Shown here: positions 8,467 to 17,680 of the stretch, in pieces | Layout: each line of letters opens with the position of its first letter | Numbering within the stretch: the stretch's first letter is position 1 | Source: JAJFKX01 sp965230265 | GTDB taxonomy: Bacteria > Pseudomonadota > Gammaproteobacteria > Xanthomonadales > Wenzhouxiangellaceae | Assembly: GCA_965230265.1 (NCBI GenBank) | Contig: OZ245999.1 | Span: 1,240,001-1,304,000 of the forward strand | Length of the DNA: 64,000 nt | Reading direction: 5' to 3' | Notes under the pieces: generated by a model | What the model was told of the DNA's origin: nothing | The model's database searches: none | What the model saw: only the letters and a program-made list of their open reading frames with translations | Made by a program: the position numbers and the translations under genes

Positions 8467-9294
8467 GTGAAAACACTACTAAGGACAATCGACGCGACAG
8501 AAACAAAAGATGGCAACGGAGTAAAGATTCGACGGATTGCCGGACGATCATTGCACTATGCGCTCGATCCGTATCTGTTATTGGATGAAATCCATTCCGA
8601 CGATGCAAACGATTATATAGGCGGCTTTCCAGAGCACCCACATAGAGGATTCGAGACGATTACATACATGAAAGAGGGTCGTATGCGCCATCGGGACCAC
8701 ATGGGCAACGAAGGCGTGATAGGCCCAGGCGATGTACAGTGGATGACCGCAGGCAGAGGGGTTATCCACTCTGAAATGCCAGAGCAGCAGGAAGGTTTGC
8801 TGCACGGCTTCCAGATTTGGCTGAACTTACCGGCTGCCGAGAAGATGCTGCCGGCTGATTATCAGGAGATCCAAAGTGTAAACATCCCGGCTGCAGTCTC
8901 CCACGACGGTAGTACAGTGCGTGCAATAGCTGGAAGTGTATGGGTGCATGAGCAAAATCTTGTTGGGCCACTGCCAGAGCGTTCTACTCGACCAATATTG
9001 CTGGATATTGAACTTCGTCCGAACAGTACGCTGACGCTTGGGTTTGAATCGGATCTAGAGCTGATGACGTATGTTTACTCTGGTTCCGTCGACGGCATCA
9101 ATGAAAGGCAACTTGGTTTGTTTTCCAATGCGAAGAATATAAACCTAAGTGCAGGAAAATCGGGTGGCTGTTTGTTGCTGCTTAGTGGTCGTAAAATCAA
9201 TGAGCCAGTCATTCAACATGGACCCCTCGTTATGAATACAACAGAGGAAATTCGCCAGGCAATTAGCGACTTACGAAGTGATAAATTCGTGTAG
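8467..9294 (+). CDS. Pirin-family protein (YhaK-like)
   Basis: A 275-residue bicupin of the pirin family. The N-terminal cupin holds the metal-binding motif PEHPHRGFETITYM and GPGDVQWMTAGRGVIHSEMP, and the pirin C-terminal cupin follows. Several bacterial pirins have quercetinase activity and E. coli YhaK is redox-sensitive; substrate here is unknown. Translation starts at GTG 8467, with AGAGGAGA 7 bp upstream. It closes the DoxX–GST–pirin unit and converges with the glycosyltransferase gene on the other strand, leaving only about 54 bp between stop codons. Confidence 0.93.
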   Translation: MKTLLRTIDATETKDGNGVKIRRIAGRSLHYALDPYLLLDEIHSDDANDYIGGFPEHPHRGFETITYMKEGRMRHRDHMGNEGVIGPGDVQWMTAGRGVIHSEMPEQQEGLLHGFQIWLNLPAAEKMLPADYQEIQSVNIPAAVSHDGSTVRAIAGSVWVHEQNLVGPLPERSTRPILLDIELRPNSTLTLGFESDLELMTYVYSGSVDGINERQLGLFSNAKNINLSAGKSGGCLLLLSGRKINEPVIQHGPLVMNTTEEIRQAISDLRSDKFV

Positions 9295-9348
9295 TAGGTG
9301 ATTGTTGCCTGGTGAAATCAAAGAGGTGATTTCGGTGGCAAAAAATAT

Positions 9349-12300
9349 TCAACCAGCTCGCTCAATAGCGGGCAAGATTTTTTCTAATTGCTCTTTTGCC
9401 GTTTGCAGTGAAAAATACTCAGCGACATTGTCCAGCCCAGCATCGGACAGTTGCTGCCATAATGTTTTATCGTTGTATAAACGAATAATTTCAGCAGCAA
9501 AATCTTCGGTATTATCCGCAACCAGCACCTGTTCTTCATGGTCCAGTTTCATGCCTTCCACTGCACAGGTGGTGGCGACAACGGGCAGGCCGTAGCTCAT
9601 GGCGCTGTTGATTTTGCCTTTAACGCCAGCGCCATAGCGTAAGGGCGCGACTGATACCCGGCAATGGTCGTGGAATGCTTCTAGGTCTTCTACATAACCG
9701 TGTACGATGACCCTGTCACTGGCGAATGCGGTAATTTCATCGGGCATTTTGCTGCCGATAATATGCAGTTTGGCATCAGCCAGTTGTTCGGCTACCAGTG
9801 GCCAGATGTCATTACACAGCCAACGAACAGCATCGATATTGGGTGGGTGCTGGAAGCCGCCGACAAACAGCAAATCATTGCGTTGTTCAAAATCGTTTCG
9901 GCAACCGTGGGTTTCGTGAATATTGGACAACACCTCAACACGTTGACCAGGTGCAGCAACCGCCAGTAACTCTTTTTCTGCCTGACTCACAACCAGCGTT
10001 AAATCGGCTTTATCAATCAACGCCAGCTCCTGGCGTTTGGTCTGTTCGGCAATCCGTTTTAACTGCAGACTGTCTTCCAGTTCGGCTTCGCGTTGTTCAC
10101 GCAGGTAGTGCAAATCGACCGTGTCAAAAATGATTTGAGCATCGGGGCAATGGCGACGAACGGTTTTATACAATTCGGCGGCAACTTCGTGGCGGCTTAG
10201 AATAACACTCTGGAATTGTTGACCATGACCCAGTAAGAACTCATTGAAATTGCTCAGATAAGGCTGATACCAGACTTCAACCCCCATGTTTTGCAGGGTT
10301 TCGGTATAGCGGCCTTCATGTCGCCTATTGATGGGGCAGAACACAACGTGCCAACCCATACCCATCAGCAGCCCTAACAGATTGACCATGCGCAGTGAAC
10401 CGGAGTCTTTATCAGGAGTGGGCACCCAGGCATCTACCACCAGCAGGCAGGGCTTGGTGGTTGTTTTTTCTGTTATTGGAAGCTGTATCTGCTCCTGTGG
10501 GTCGTCCAGTGTCTGATAACGGGCATTGTTTTGCTGCCAGCACATACCGTCGTAACGTACTACCAATTCGGCAATATCGGGCAGTGCTTCAGCCAGTGAC
10601 TGCCTGGGAAATTTTGATTCCATCAAGCCATCAATACCGGTATCACGCAACATAACCAGCTGTGAGCTTAGAAGAGCCGGTGAGCGACTGTAGCCTTCTG
10701 TCGGATGTTGTAAGTGCTGCTCAAAACTGCTCAGTAAGCCACTAACCAGCATGGCATTGGGTTGGTGCCGGGCGGTATTCAATAGGGCTAACAGGCCACT
10801 AACCGTACAGACGATAGCGCCTTGAGCCAATAACAACTGACTGACCTCACCATTGCTATAGGCTTGCCGCAAGGCTTTGCCAAGCAGTTTGGTTGAGGTG
10901 TATAGATTCAGCCCCTGGCACTCTGAAAGGTATTCGTTGAGTTCTGATTCGGTGGTGTTTTGCACAATATGCACTTGTGCCGGTTGACCTTTTAGTGCTT
11001 CCAGCAATTGATTAAGCAATGCCGATAGCGGTAATAACTGCTGTTGGCCCAACAATACAATGTGAGTGTGAGGAGCAACGAGACTGCCTGCTGCCTGTTC
11101 TGAAACAGCAGGCCAGTTCACCGGAGTATGCACTGTCTCGGTGTCCAGATATTGATCACCGCTATGGCTGTCTGGCAGTTCCTGTATACCCCGCAGGGTG
11201 GTTTTCAGGCCATTGCGGGCCAGGCGTTGCTGTAGTTTGCGTAGCAGCCGAGGCCAGCGCAACGGGTTATAGGCGCCGTGCAGCTTCATGTTATAAGAAA
11301 CCCGGCTAGCCAGCCGCAAGGGTTTGGTCAGTTTCCATGAGCGACTGTGTAGTACCGAATCCATATTGGCCTGCATTTGCTGCATATGATGCAGGCTTTG
11401 CTGCAGGTACTGTTCTTTACCTTCCAGGTGCAAATTGAGCTGTTCTACACGTTGTGTCAGATGGCTTAAAGCCTGATGCAGTTGATTACGCTCGCTGCGT
11501 ATCTGATTGAGTTCATGACCTTGTGCGCGCATGGTTTTTAATCGCAGACCGAGTTCCGCGTACGCTTTTTGCAGTTTCTCGGTGGTTGCATGCAATGCTC
11601 GTCCGCGCCACTCACTAAGGCGTGAATGGTTGAGTAGCTTTGCACTGGTCACATCATTTTTGCGAACCGTTGGTCGCAATGGTCGCGGTGGTGTTTCGAT
11701 GCTGTTCCAGACTTTTTCATAAGCTGTCAGCATCTGCTGCATACCCTCCGGTTGCAGTGTCTGTACCCGCTGATGCAGTTGCTTGAGAATAATGGGGTTG
11801 TTACTTAGACCATTTAAGGTATTGGCCAGTGACTGACTATCGGGTTCAATCAATAAGCCATTAACGCCATGTTCTATGCGTTCGGCAAAGCTGCCATTGC
11901 GTGTGGCCAGAACAGGAACATCGAGTGCCTGTAATTCACTGAGTGTGTAACTGAAAGTTTCTGGAACTGTAGACAGCAATAGCGCAATGTCCGGTTGAAT
12001 GTTCTGGATTAATTGCGGCAGTTCCTGCCAGTCATATTGCATGATCACGTCGACATTGGTCTGTCCCAGTAAGCCAAAGCCTTCTTTGCCGCAGCCCAGA
12101 GCAGTGATATGTACTTGCTGATCCAATTGCGGTAGAGCCGCCAGTAACAAATCCCGACCTTTGCCTTGCTGTAATCGCCCCAGGACCAATGCCCGCAATG
12201 GCCGGTTTTGATCGCTCGCTGTTGCTTGTTCGTTGCCTGCAATGGGCGTTGGGTCAATATCCCAGTCACGCAGCCCATGACCAATGACGTCAATAGAAAT

Positions 12301-13638
12301 GCGTTCGGCGTCGGGTGCAATGTCTAATAACTGCTGTTGTGCAGCTTTTGTCGGGGCAACCATGCGTACACGCGGATGCCGTAAATGGTACATCCAGCTA
12401 CGCGTTAGAACCTGCCAGTCACGGCTATCGCGATCAGCGAATTCCATTTGTTCATGGTCAGTGGTTTCCAGACTTTGTGCCAGGTTAATCTGTCCGTTGT
12501 GATCATTGGGAGCAACACTCAACAATGGCCAGGCAGGGTAGTAATCGTGCAAAACCTGCAAAGTGGGCAGTGGGCAGCGCAGGGCGTCAAGACTGTGACC
12601 AATCAGTGATGACACCAAGACCCGGCTGATGTGATAACTGCGCTGAATGTGATCGAGAACCTCGTGGTATTGAGCGTTGCGAATTTCTGTAGAGAAAATA
12701 CCTGGAACCAGTGACCATTCGGCCAGCTGAGGCCCATCTGGTTGCTGCTGATGCAGTGTTAGGTGTGTGCCGTATTGCTTTTTCTTCCAAAAGCCACGTG
12801 ATTGCAATACCAGGTGTATGTGACTGTGATCATGCTGGCAATAATCTTTAACCCAACGCTCTACACCGCCGCCCCAGCTATGCGTAATATGCAACATTAC
12901 CGGTTTGCTGGTGAGCAGCTCAGCTGGTTGAATCCGTTCCAAACCCCAGACTTCATCGGCCAGTAATTTCTGTAAGTGTTGTTGGCGGTATTCAGCAGGA
13001 AGTGCAGGCGGCATATCCCAATCGTATTTCGGTGCTACTTCCAGCAGGGCGCGGTTAACACAACGAGCAAAAATATCGTCTGCGATCAGCATGCGGATAC
13101 CAACACGCTCAGGCAGGGTATCAATCAGCTCCCGGTCTTGCTTGCTGAGCTTATGGGCTGCATCAGCCTGTAACCACAGTAAGTGCTGCGGCCAACGGCA
13201 GACCCCATACAGTCGTTGTTCGCTGGTGTTGGCAACCAATGCGTCCAAATCTGCGGCATCGGGTGGTTCAGGCAAGTCAGAGGCCAGCCCAAAAGGGTTA
13301 AAAGCAGTGTCTGCATTGCTGAGTACAGTAATGGCATCAATATCGGGCACCTGTTCGCGCCAAAAACTCAGCCGTTGCAGCAGTTGATCAGGCAGGCGGA
13401 TATCACTGCGCAACAAAATCAGATCATGGCCTGGGTATTGCTGGCAGGCATCTTTCAGCGTGCTGGAGAAATCTGAACATTGGCTGGTATAAGTGAACCA
13501 TCCAGTGTCATGAGGAGCGCCTGATGGGGTGCTGTCGGTTGACCAGTAAACCAATACCGGCAGATCCGGGTCGGGCTTGGCTGCTGACACAGCTTGCTCG
13601 TAGCCGGATTGAAGCGTGATATCGGTTTTGGCGTGCAT
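9349..13638 (-). CDS. Very large protein with two GT4 glycosyltransferase domains
   Basis: A 1429-residue cytoplasmic protein with no signal peptide. Residues ~1-230 are unassigned. A first GT4 (GT-B fold) domain covers ~245-645, with HSWGGGVERWVKDYC, LVLGRLQQGKGRDLLLAAL and the donor-site region PETFSYTLSELQALDVPVLAT. A coiled coil (~680-765) ends in SRSWKLTKPLR, a motif seen in polysaccharide glycosyltransferases. Residues ~860-1060 may be a degenerate transferase. A second GT4 domain spans ~1080-1429, with PTPDKDSGSLRMVNLL, LLFVGGFQHPPNIDAVRWL and VAPLRYGAGVKGKINSAMSYG. It probably adds two sugars to a surface polysaccharide. No other polysaccharide genes lie next to it, which is unusual. 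Confidence 0.88.
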   Translation of the reverse strand: MHAKTDITLQSGYEQAVSAAKPDPDLPVLVYWSTDSTPSGAPHDTGWFTYTSQCSDFSSTLKDACQQYPGHDLILLRSDIRLPDQLLQRLSFWREQVPDIDAITVLSNADTAFNPFGLASDLPEPPDAADLDALVANTSEQRLYGVCRWPQHLLWLQADAAHKLSKQDRELIDTLPERVGIRMLIADDIFARCVNRALLEVAPKYDWDMPPALPAEYRQQHLQKLLADEVWGLERIQPAELLTSKPVMLHITHSWGGGVERWVKDYCQHDHSHIHLVLQSRGFWKKKQYGTHLTLHQQQPDGPQLAEWSLVPGIFSTEIRNAQYHEVLDHIQRSYHISRVLVSSLIGHSLDALRCPLPTLQVLHDYYPAWPLLSVAPNDHNGQINLAQSLETTDHEQMEFADRDSRDWQVLTRSWMYHLRHPRVRMVAPTKAAQQQLLDIAPDAERISIDVIGHGLRDWDIDPTPIAGNEQATASDQNRPLRALVLGRLQQGKGRDLLLAALPQLDQQVHITALGCGKEGFGLLGQTNVDVIMQYDWQELPQLIQNIQPDIALLLSTVPETFSYTLSELQALDVPVLATRNGSFAERIEHGVNGLLIEPDSQSLANTLNGLSNNPIILKQLHQRVQTLQPEGMQQMLTAYEKVWNSIETPPRPLRPTVRKNDVTSAKLLNHSRLSEWRGRALHATTEKLQKAYAELGLRLKTMRAQGHELNQIRSERNQLHQALSHLTQRVEQLNLHLEGKEQYLQQSLHHMQQMQANMDSVLHSRSWKLTKPLRLASRVSYNMKLHGAYNPLRWPRLLRKLQQRLARNGLKTTLRGIQELPDSHSGDQYLDTETVHTPVNWPAVSEQAAGSLVAPHTHIVLLGQQQLLPLSALLNQLLEALKGQPAQVHIVQNTTESELNEYLSECQGLNLYTSTKLLGKALRQAYSNGEVSQLLLAQGAIVCTVSGLLALLNTARHQPNAMLVSGLLSSFEQHLQHPTEGYSRSPALLSSQLVMLRDTGIDGLMESKFPRQSLAEALPDIAELVVRYDGMCWQQNNARYQTLDDPQEQIQLPITEKTTTKPCLLVVDAWVPTPDKDSGSLRMVNLLGLLMGMGWHVVFCPINRRHEGRYTETLQNMGVEVWYQPYLSNFNEFLLGHGQQFQSVILSRHEVAAELYKTVRRHCPDAQIIFDTVDLHYLREQREAELEDSLQLKRIAEQTKRQELALIDKADLTLVVSQAEKELLAVAAPGQRVEVLSNIHETHGCRNDFEQRNDLLFVGGFQHPPNIDAVRWLCNDIWPLVAEQLADAKLHIIGSKMPDEITAFASDRVIVHGYVEDLEAFHDHCRVSVAPLRYGAGVKGKINSAMSYGLPVVATTCAVEGMKLDHEEQVLVADNTEDFAAEIIRLYNDKTLWQQLSDAGLDNVAEYFSLQTAKEQLEKILPAIERAG

Positions 13639-13678
13639 CTGCTGGTTGGCCAGTTATTGTTTGCTGTTGATCGACAAT

Positions 13679-14476
13679 CTACAAACCAGGGCCAAATGGT
13701 TTACGGTCGTAATTAGCAGGAACGCTGGTCAGCTCTATGCTGATGGCATCGTGACTGATGGACTCGAGCTGGGAAACGTCGTTGTTGCTTTTATCGATCA
13801 TCCGAATTGGAATGCCATTATCGAGTACTTCAATGATAGAACCAGAGGAAAAGTTGCTTGGAAACAGGCTGCCAGCATGTTCTTGCATGGTGTTAAGCAT
13901 ATTTTCAGCAAAATCACCCATGGCTGCTATAGTGGCTTTTTCACCTCGGCTGATGTTTAGGTCGTCAGAATCAGCGATGCATAATTCACTTTCCAGTTCA
14001 TTGTTGATTCGGGTTTCAACGATTTCACACTGAATCCCGGCAACTTTGTCACTGCGGCCGGTAAAGCCCACATCGACAATGTCTTTTGGCGCACTGCTGG
14101 CGGGAGCACCACCACCAGGCATCATGCTTTCCATCATCGCGCGGGCCTGCGCGCGCTGGCCCGGAGGTAAGGCAGCCAATGCTTCTTCGATCTGTTTGTT
14201 GACGTTGCCCAGGGTTTCTCCCAAAGCTTGGATTTGCGCGTCGTCAATTACAAAATATTCTTGTGCCTGATCATCAACGATGAACATGGTGTTGGCGCTG
14301 CGGTCAAACAGTACCCAGTTGCCATCGCCCGCGCCCATGCGCATGGCGTTATCGGTTAGGTAGACTGTCCCGGGACCATCGCTATTGCCATCGGAGTCGT
14401 AAACCATGGTGGTGGCTGATGCAGCTGTACCGCATAGTAAAATGGCAAGCAGGCTTAAGAAGTGTTTTTTGAACAT
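13679..14476 (-). CDS. Secreted DUF4412-like protein
   Basis: A 265-residue protein with a Sec signal peptide (about residues 1-21, ending ASA). The N-terminal half carries the pattern of DUF4412-type proteins: MRMGAGDGNWVLFDRSANTMFIVDDQAQEYFVIDD. The middle contains a Met-rich helix (ARAMMESMMPGG), then VAGIQCEIVETRINNE and a possible disulfide pair. Probably periplasmic. Its function is not known. It is divergent from the PBP1B gene across a 257-bp gap and lies 40 bp downstream, in the same direction, of the large glycosyltransferase start. Confidence 0.72.
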   Translation of the reverse strand: MFKKHFLSLLAILLCGTAASATTMVYDSDGNSDGPGTVYLTDNAMRMGAGDGNWVLFDRSANTMFIVDDQAQEYFVIDDAQIQALGETLGNVNKQIEEALAALPPGQRAQARAMMESMMPGGGAPASSAPKDIVDVGFTGRSDKVAGIQCEIVETRINNELESELCIADSDDLNISRGEKATIAAMGDFAENMLNTMQEHAGSLFPSNFSSGSIIEVLDNGIPIRMIDKSNNDVSQLESISHDAISIELTSVPANYDRKPFGPGL

Positions 14477-14733
14477 TGGAATCTGCCTCTAATAGTCTGA
14501 AATCTCAATAAGTTGTATTAATTATGTGTATAACCACTTCAATATAACAAATGGCCTGCTATTATTGCCCAAATCGATGTTTGATACCACTTGCCGAGTC
14601 GATTCTTGCTCGGCTGTATAGGCTGGTCGTTTGAATAACAGCATAACAGTCAAACATGAATGCAGTATCAATGAACCGGTACCGACAAGACAACAATTGT
14701 GCATCAACCAAGATAACCCCAATATGACCATCA

Positions 14734-17106
14734 ATGGCTAAAAAGACACGTAAGAAAACGGCTAAAAAAGTGGCCAAAAAAACCACAAAAAAAGCCAATA
14801 AACCCAATGCAGGTGCCGCTAAACGTCGGTCAGTACGTCGCTCAGTGTCTAAAACCAAGCGATCATCGACACCTCGCTGGCGAGTTTGGTGCGTTAGGCT
14901 TATAGCCGGCTTAACAGGGCTTGTGGCGGGTGTGTCAGCGTGCTGGATCTATGCAATCAGTACACAAGTCATCGTGCATTTTGAACAACGTCGCTGGGAT
15001 GTGCCCAGCAGAGTGTACGCGCGACCATTGACCATTTTTACGGGCATGCCGTTAACCACCGCACTGCTGGCCTCTGAGCTGGAAGCAGCAGGCTATCAAT
15101 CGATTGACTCAGCATCGGATCAGCCACAACAGTCGGGTCAGTACAGTATTCGTGATGGCCGTGCCTTGGTTATCACCCGTGCGTTTGCCTTTGCCGATGG
15201 TATACAGCCTGCCCAGGGCCTGGAGCTGGTGATACAAGGTCAGCAGGTGGAAAGCATTCGTATTAATGGGCAGCTTGCTAGCCTGGCGCGTCTTGACCCA
15301 GCCGAGATTGGCAGTTTGCATACCTTGGGTGGGGATGACCGTACGGTATTGCCCCTGGAAGCATTTCCTCCGTTACTGGTCACAGGTGTGCAAGCGGTGG
15401 AAGATCGTAATTTTAAGCATCACTATGGTATTGACTGGCGTGGTTTGATGCGTGCCATGTGGCAAAACATTAGCACAGGGTCGATCAGCCAGGGGGGTAG
15501 CACCATTACCCAGCAAATGGTGCGTAATTTGTATTTGAGCAATGACCGTAATTTGTGGCGCAAATTTAATGAGATGGTTATGGCGGTGGCACTGGAGCGA
15601 CGTTATAGCAAGCACGACATTCTGGAAACCTATCTGAATGAAGTTTATTTAGGACAGACGGGTGGCCGAGGGGTGCACGGCTTTGCCCGGGCCAGTGAAT
15701 ATTACTTCGGGGTACCGGTGCAGAACCTGCAGCCGCACCAAATGGCTCTGTTGATTGGTATGGTGCGGGGGGCATCATGGTATAACCCCCGTAGACACCC
15801 GCAGCGTGCTAAAACCCGACGCAACTCAATTTTGCAAAGTTTTGCGGTAACCGGTTTGCTCAATCAACAACAGGCGGAACGCTGGAAGCAACAAGCGCTG
15901 GCCGTTCGTGCCCAGCCTGGGTATTTGAGCAGTCGCTACCCGGCATTTATGGACCTGGTTCGCCGTCAATTGCGTGAACAATACGATGAGCAGGCATTAC
16001 AACGTGAGGGGCTGAGAATTTTGACCACTCTGGATCCGATTGCGCAACACCAGGCTGAGCTGGCAGCCAGCGACGGTTTGGCACAGGTTGAGCAGAGCCG
16101 CGGCTGGTCAGATTTGCAGACGGGTATGGTGATGGTTGATCCGCATACCGGGGATGTTCTGGCTGTGGTGGGTGATCATAGCCCGGATAGAGCCGGGTTT
16201 AACAGGGCGTTGGATGCACGGCGACAAATTGGTTCGGTGATTAAGCCGTTTGTGTATTTATTGGCCCTGCAAAATGGCGACAATTTAATGACCTCAATCA
16301 GTGATGCGGCTATTAGCGTGCCACTGGCCAATGGCGATGTATGGCAGCCACGTAATTATGATCGGCAAAATCATGGTGATGTGCCGTTATTAACCGCTTT
16401 GATTCAATCCTATAATCAAGCCACGGTTAGATTAGGCATGCGTCTGGGGCCAGAGCCTTTGGCGGCCATGTTAAGACAATTGGAGTTATTGTCTGAAAAT
16501 GCCACGCCTCATCCTTCATTGTTATTGGGGGCACTGGAGTTATCCCCATTGGAGGTGGCCAGTCTTTACCAGGTGCTGGCTGCGGATGGGTACCGTACTC
16601 AGCTAAGTGCCGTGCGTGACGTGCTAGATAGCAATGGAGAAGCATTGACGAGATACCCGGTGCAATTGAATGTATTTCCTCAGCGGGAGGCTATTCCGCT
16701 AATTAATTTTGCATTGACCGATGTGGTACGCCGCGGTACCGCCTGGCGCCTGCGGCAACTGCTTGGGCGATCGGTAGAAATTGCGGCTAAAACCGGGACC
16801 ACCAATGATCAACGCGATAGCTGGTTTGTCGGCTATACTGACGACCGCCTGGCAGTGGTTTGGGTGGGGCGGGATGATAATCAACCGGCTGGTATTACCG
16901 GCTCCAGTGCGGCAATGCCAGTATGGGCGCATATGTTTAAAGGCATTCCGTTACGCGATAATGATGTTTATCGTTCATCAGACCTGGATTGGTATTGGGT
17001 AGACTGGCTCAGTGGCTGGGTAACCGACCCCAATTGTACGGGTGCAGGTTTGGTACCATTTCGAACCGGTAACGAACCCCAGCAATGGCACCCTTGTCGT
17101 AGTTAA
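14734..17106 (+). CDS. mrcB: Bifunctional penicillin-binding protein 1B (class A PBP)
   Basis: This inner-membrane enzyme polymerises lipid II and cross-links peptidoglycan. The 790 residues start with a highly basic, histone H1-like tail (repeats of KKTAKK/KKVAKK type, residues ~1-50). A membrane segment at ~53-75 and the UB2H-type region around RRWDVPSRVYARPLTIF follow. The GT51 domain has EDRNFKHHYGIDWRG and GGSTITQQMVRNL. The transpeptidase has SVIK as SxxK, SYN as SxN and KTGT as the third motif. A TPR lipoprotein gene follows at 21 bp, the arrangement of ponB–lpoP in Pseudomonas aeruginosa. Confidence 0.96.
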   Translation: MAKKTRKKTAKKVAKKTTKKANKPNAGAAKRRSVRRSVSKTKRSSTPRWRVWCVRLIAGLTGLVAGVSACWIYAISTQVIVHFEQRRWDVPSRVYARPLTIFTGMPLTTALLASELEAAGYQSIDSASDQPQQSGQYSIRDGRALVITRAFAFADGIQPAQGLELVIQGQQVESIRINGQLASLARLDPAEIGSLHTLGGDDRTVLPLEAFPPLLVTGVQAVEDRNFKHHYGIDWRGLMRAMWQNISTGSISQGGSTITQQMVRNLYLSNDRNLWRKFNEMVMAVALERRYSKHDILETYLNEVYLGQTGGRGVHGFARASEYYFGVPVQNLQPHQMALLIGMVRGASWYNPRRHPQRAKTRRNSILQSFAVTGLLNQQQAERWKQQALAVRAQPGYLSSRYPAFMDLVRRQLREQYDEQALQREGLRILTTLDPIAQHQAELAASDGLAQVEQSRGWSDLQTGMVMVDPHTGDVLAVVGDHSPDRAGFNRALDARRQIGSVIKPFVYLLALQNGDNLMTSISDAAISVPLANGDVWQPRNYDRQNHGDVPLLTALIQSYNQATVRLGMRLGPEPLAAMLRQLELLSENATPHPSLLLGALELSPLEVASLYQVLAADGYRTQLSAVRDVLDSNGEALTRYPVQLNVFPQREAIPLINFALTDVVRRGTAWRLRQLLGRSVEIAAKTGTTNDQRDSWFVGYTDDRLAVVWVGRDDNQPAGITGSSAAMPVWAHMFKGIPLRDNDVYRSSDLDWYWVDWLSGWVTDPNCTGAGLVPFRTGNEPQQWHPCRS

Positions 17107-17127
17107 TTGAACCAATAAAAACACTGA

Positions 17128-17652
17128 ATGATGATGAAATTCAAAGTATTATTTTTACGCCATTTTGTACTGATAACGACTGTTGGTATCCTGGCGGCTT
17201 GTTCCAGCCAGCCACCGGTTCCGATTCAGGAACGTTCAGTGGATATTGAACAGGAAGTACGGCAACCGGCAGAAATAGAAGGTGCCGGCCTGCAGGTAAG
17301 GCCATTGCAAAACCCTGGCGTACGAGAGCTGGTCAGCCAGGCGGATCAGGCTGAGCAGAACGGTGATCTGAATCAATCCAGTATTTATCTGGAGCGGGCG
17401 CTGCGTATTCAGCCGCGTGACCCCGAGCTTTTACAGCGTATTGCAGAAATTAAATTACAACAGGAAAGCTACGAACAAGCTTTAAATTATGCATCGCGCT
17501 CCTATGATGTCGGCCCCAAAGTAGGGGAGATATGCAGTCGCAATTGGCGCACCATCAGTGTATCGCGAGAGTTTTTGGATGACTATGCTGGTGCTGAGCA
17601 GGCCCGTCAGAGTTCATCGGCTTGTGCGGCCAAAAAGCCAGAGGGTTTCTAG
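17128..17652 (+). CDS. TPR lipoprotein, probable LpoP-like activator of PBP1B
   Basis: A 174-residue lipoprotein: signal peptide ending in the lipobox LAAC (Cys about 25), then a proline-rich tether and two or three TPR-like helical hairpins (VSQADQAEQNGDLNQSSIYLERALRIQP, then AEIKLQQESYEQALNYASRSY). In P. aeruginosa the TPR lipoprotein LpoP is encoded next to PBP1b and activates it from the outer membrane. Gene position (21 bp after mrcB), lipobox and TPR content all fit that role here. The functional link is inferred; E. coli LpoB has a different fold. Confidence 0.82.
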   Translation: MMMKFKVLFLRHFVLITTVGILAACSSQPPVPIQERSVDIEQEVRQPAEIEGAGLQVRPLQNPGVRELVSQADQAEQNGDLNQSSIYLERALRIQPRDPELLQRIAEIKLQQESYEQALNYASRSYDVGPKVGEICSRNWRTISVSREFLDDYAGAEQARQSSSACAAKKPEGF

Positions 17653-17680
17653 CCAGCTTTTGATCATAGGGAGTTAAACC

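Noticed and set aside
9302..13960. Many open frames on the plus strand opposite the 1429-residue glycosyltransferase
   Set aside because: They are short, overlap each other and have no family features; the minus-strand frame is continuous with clear GT4 motifs.
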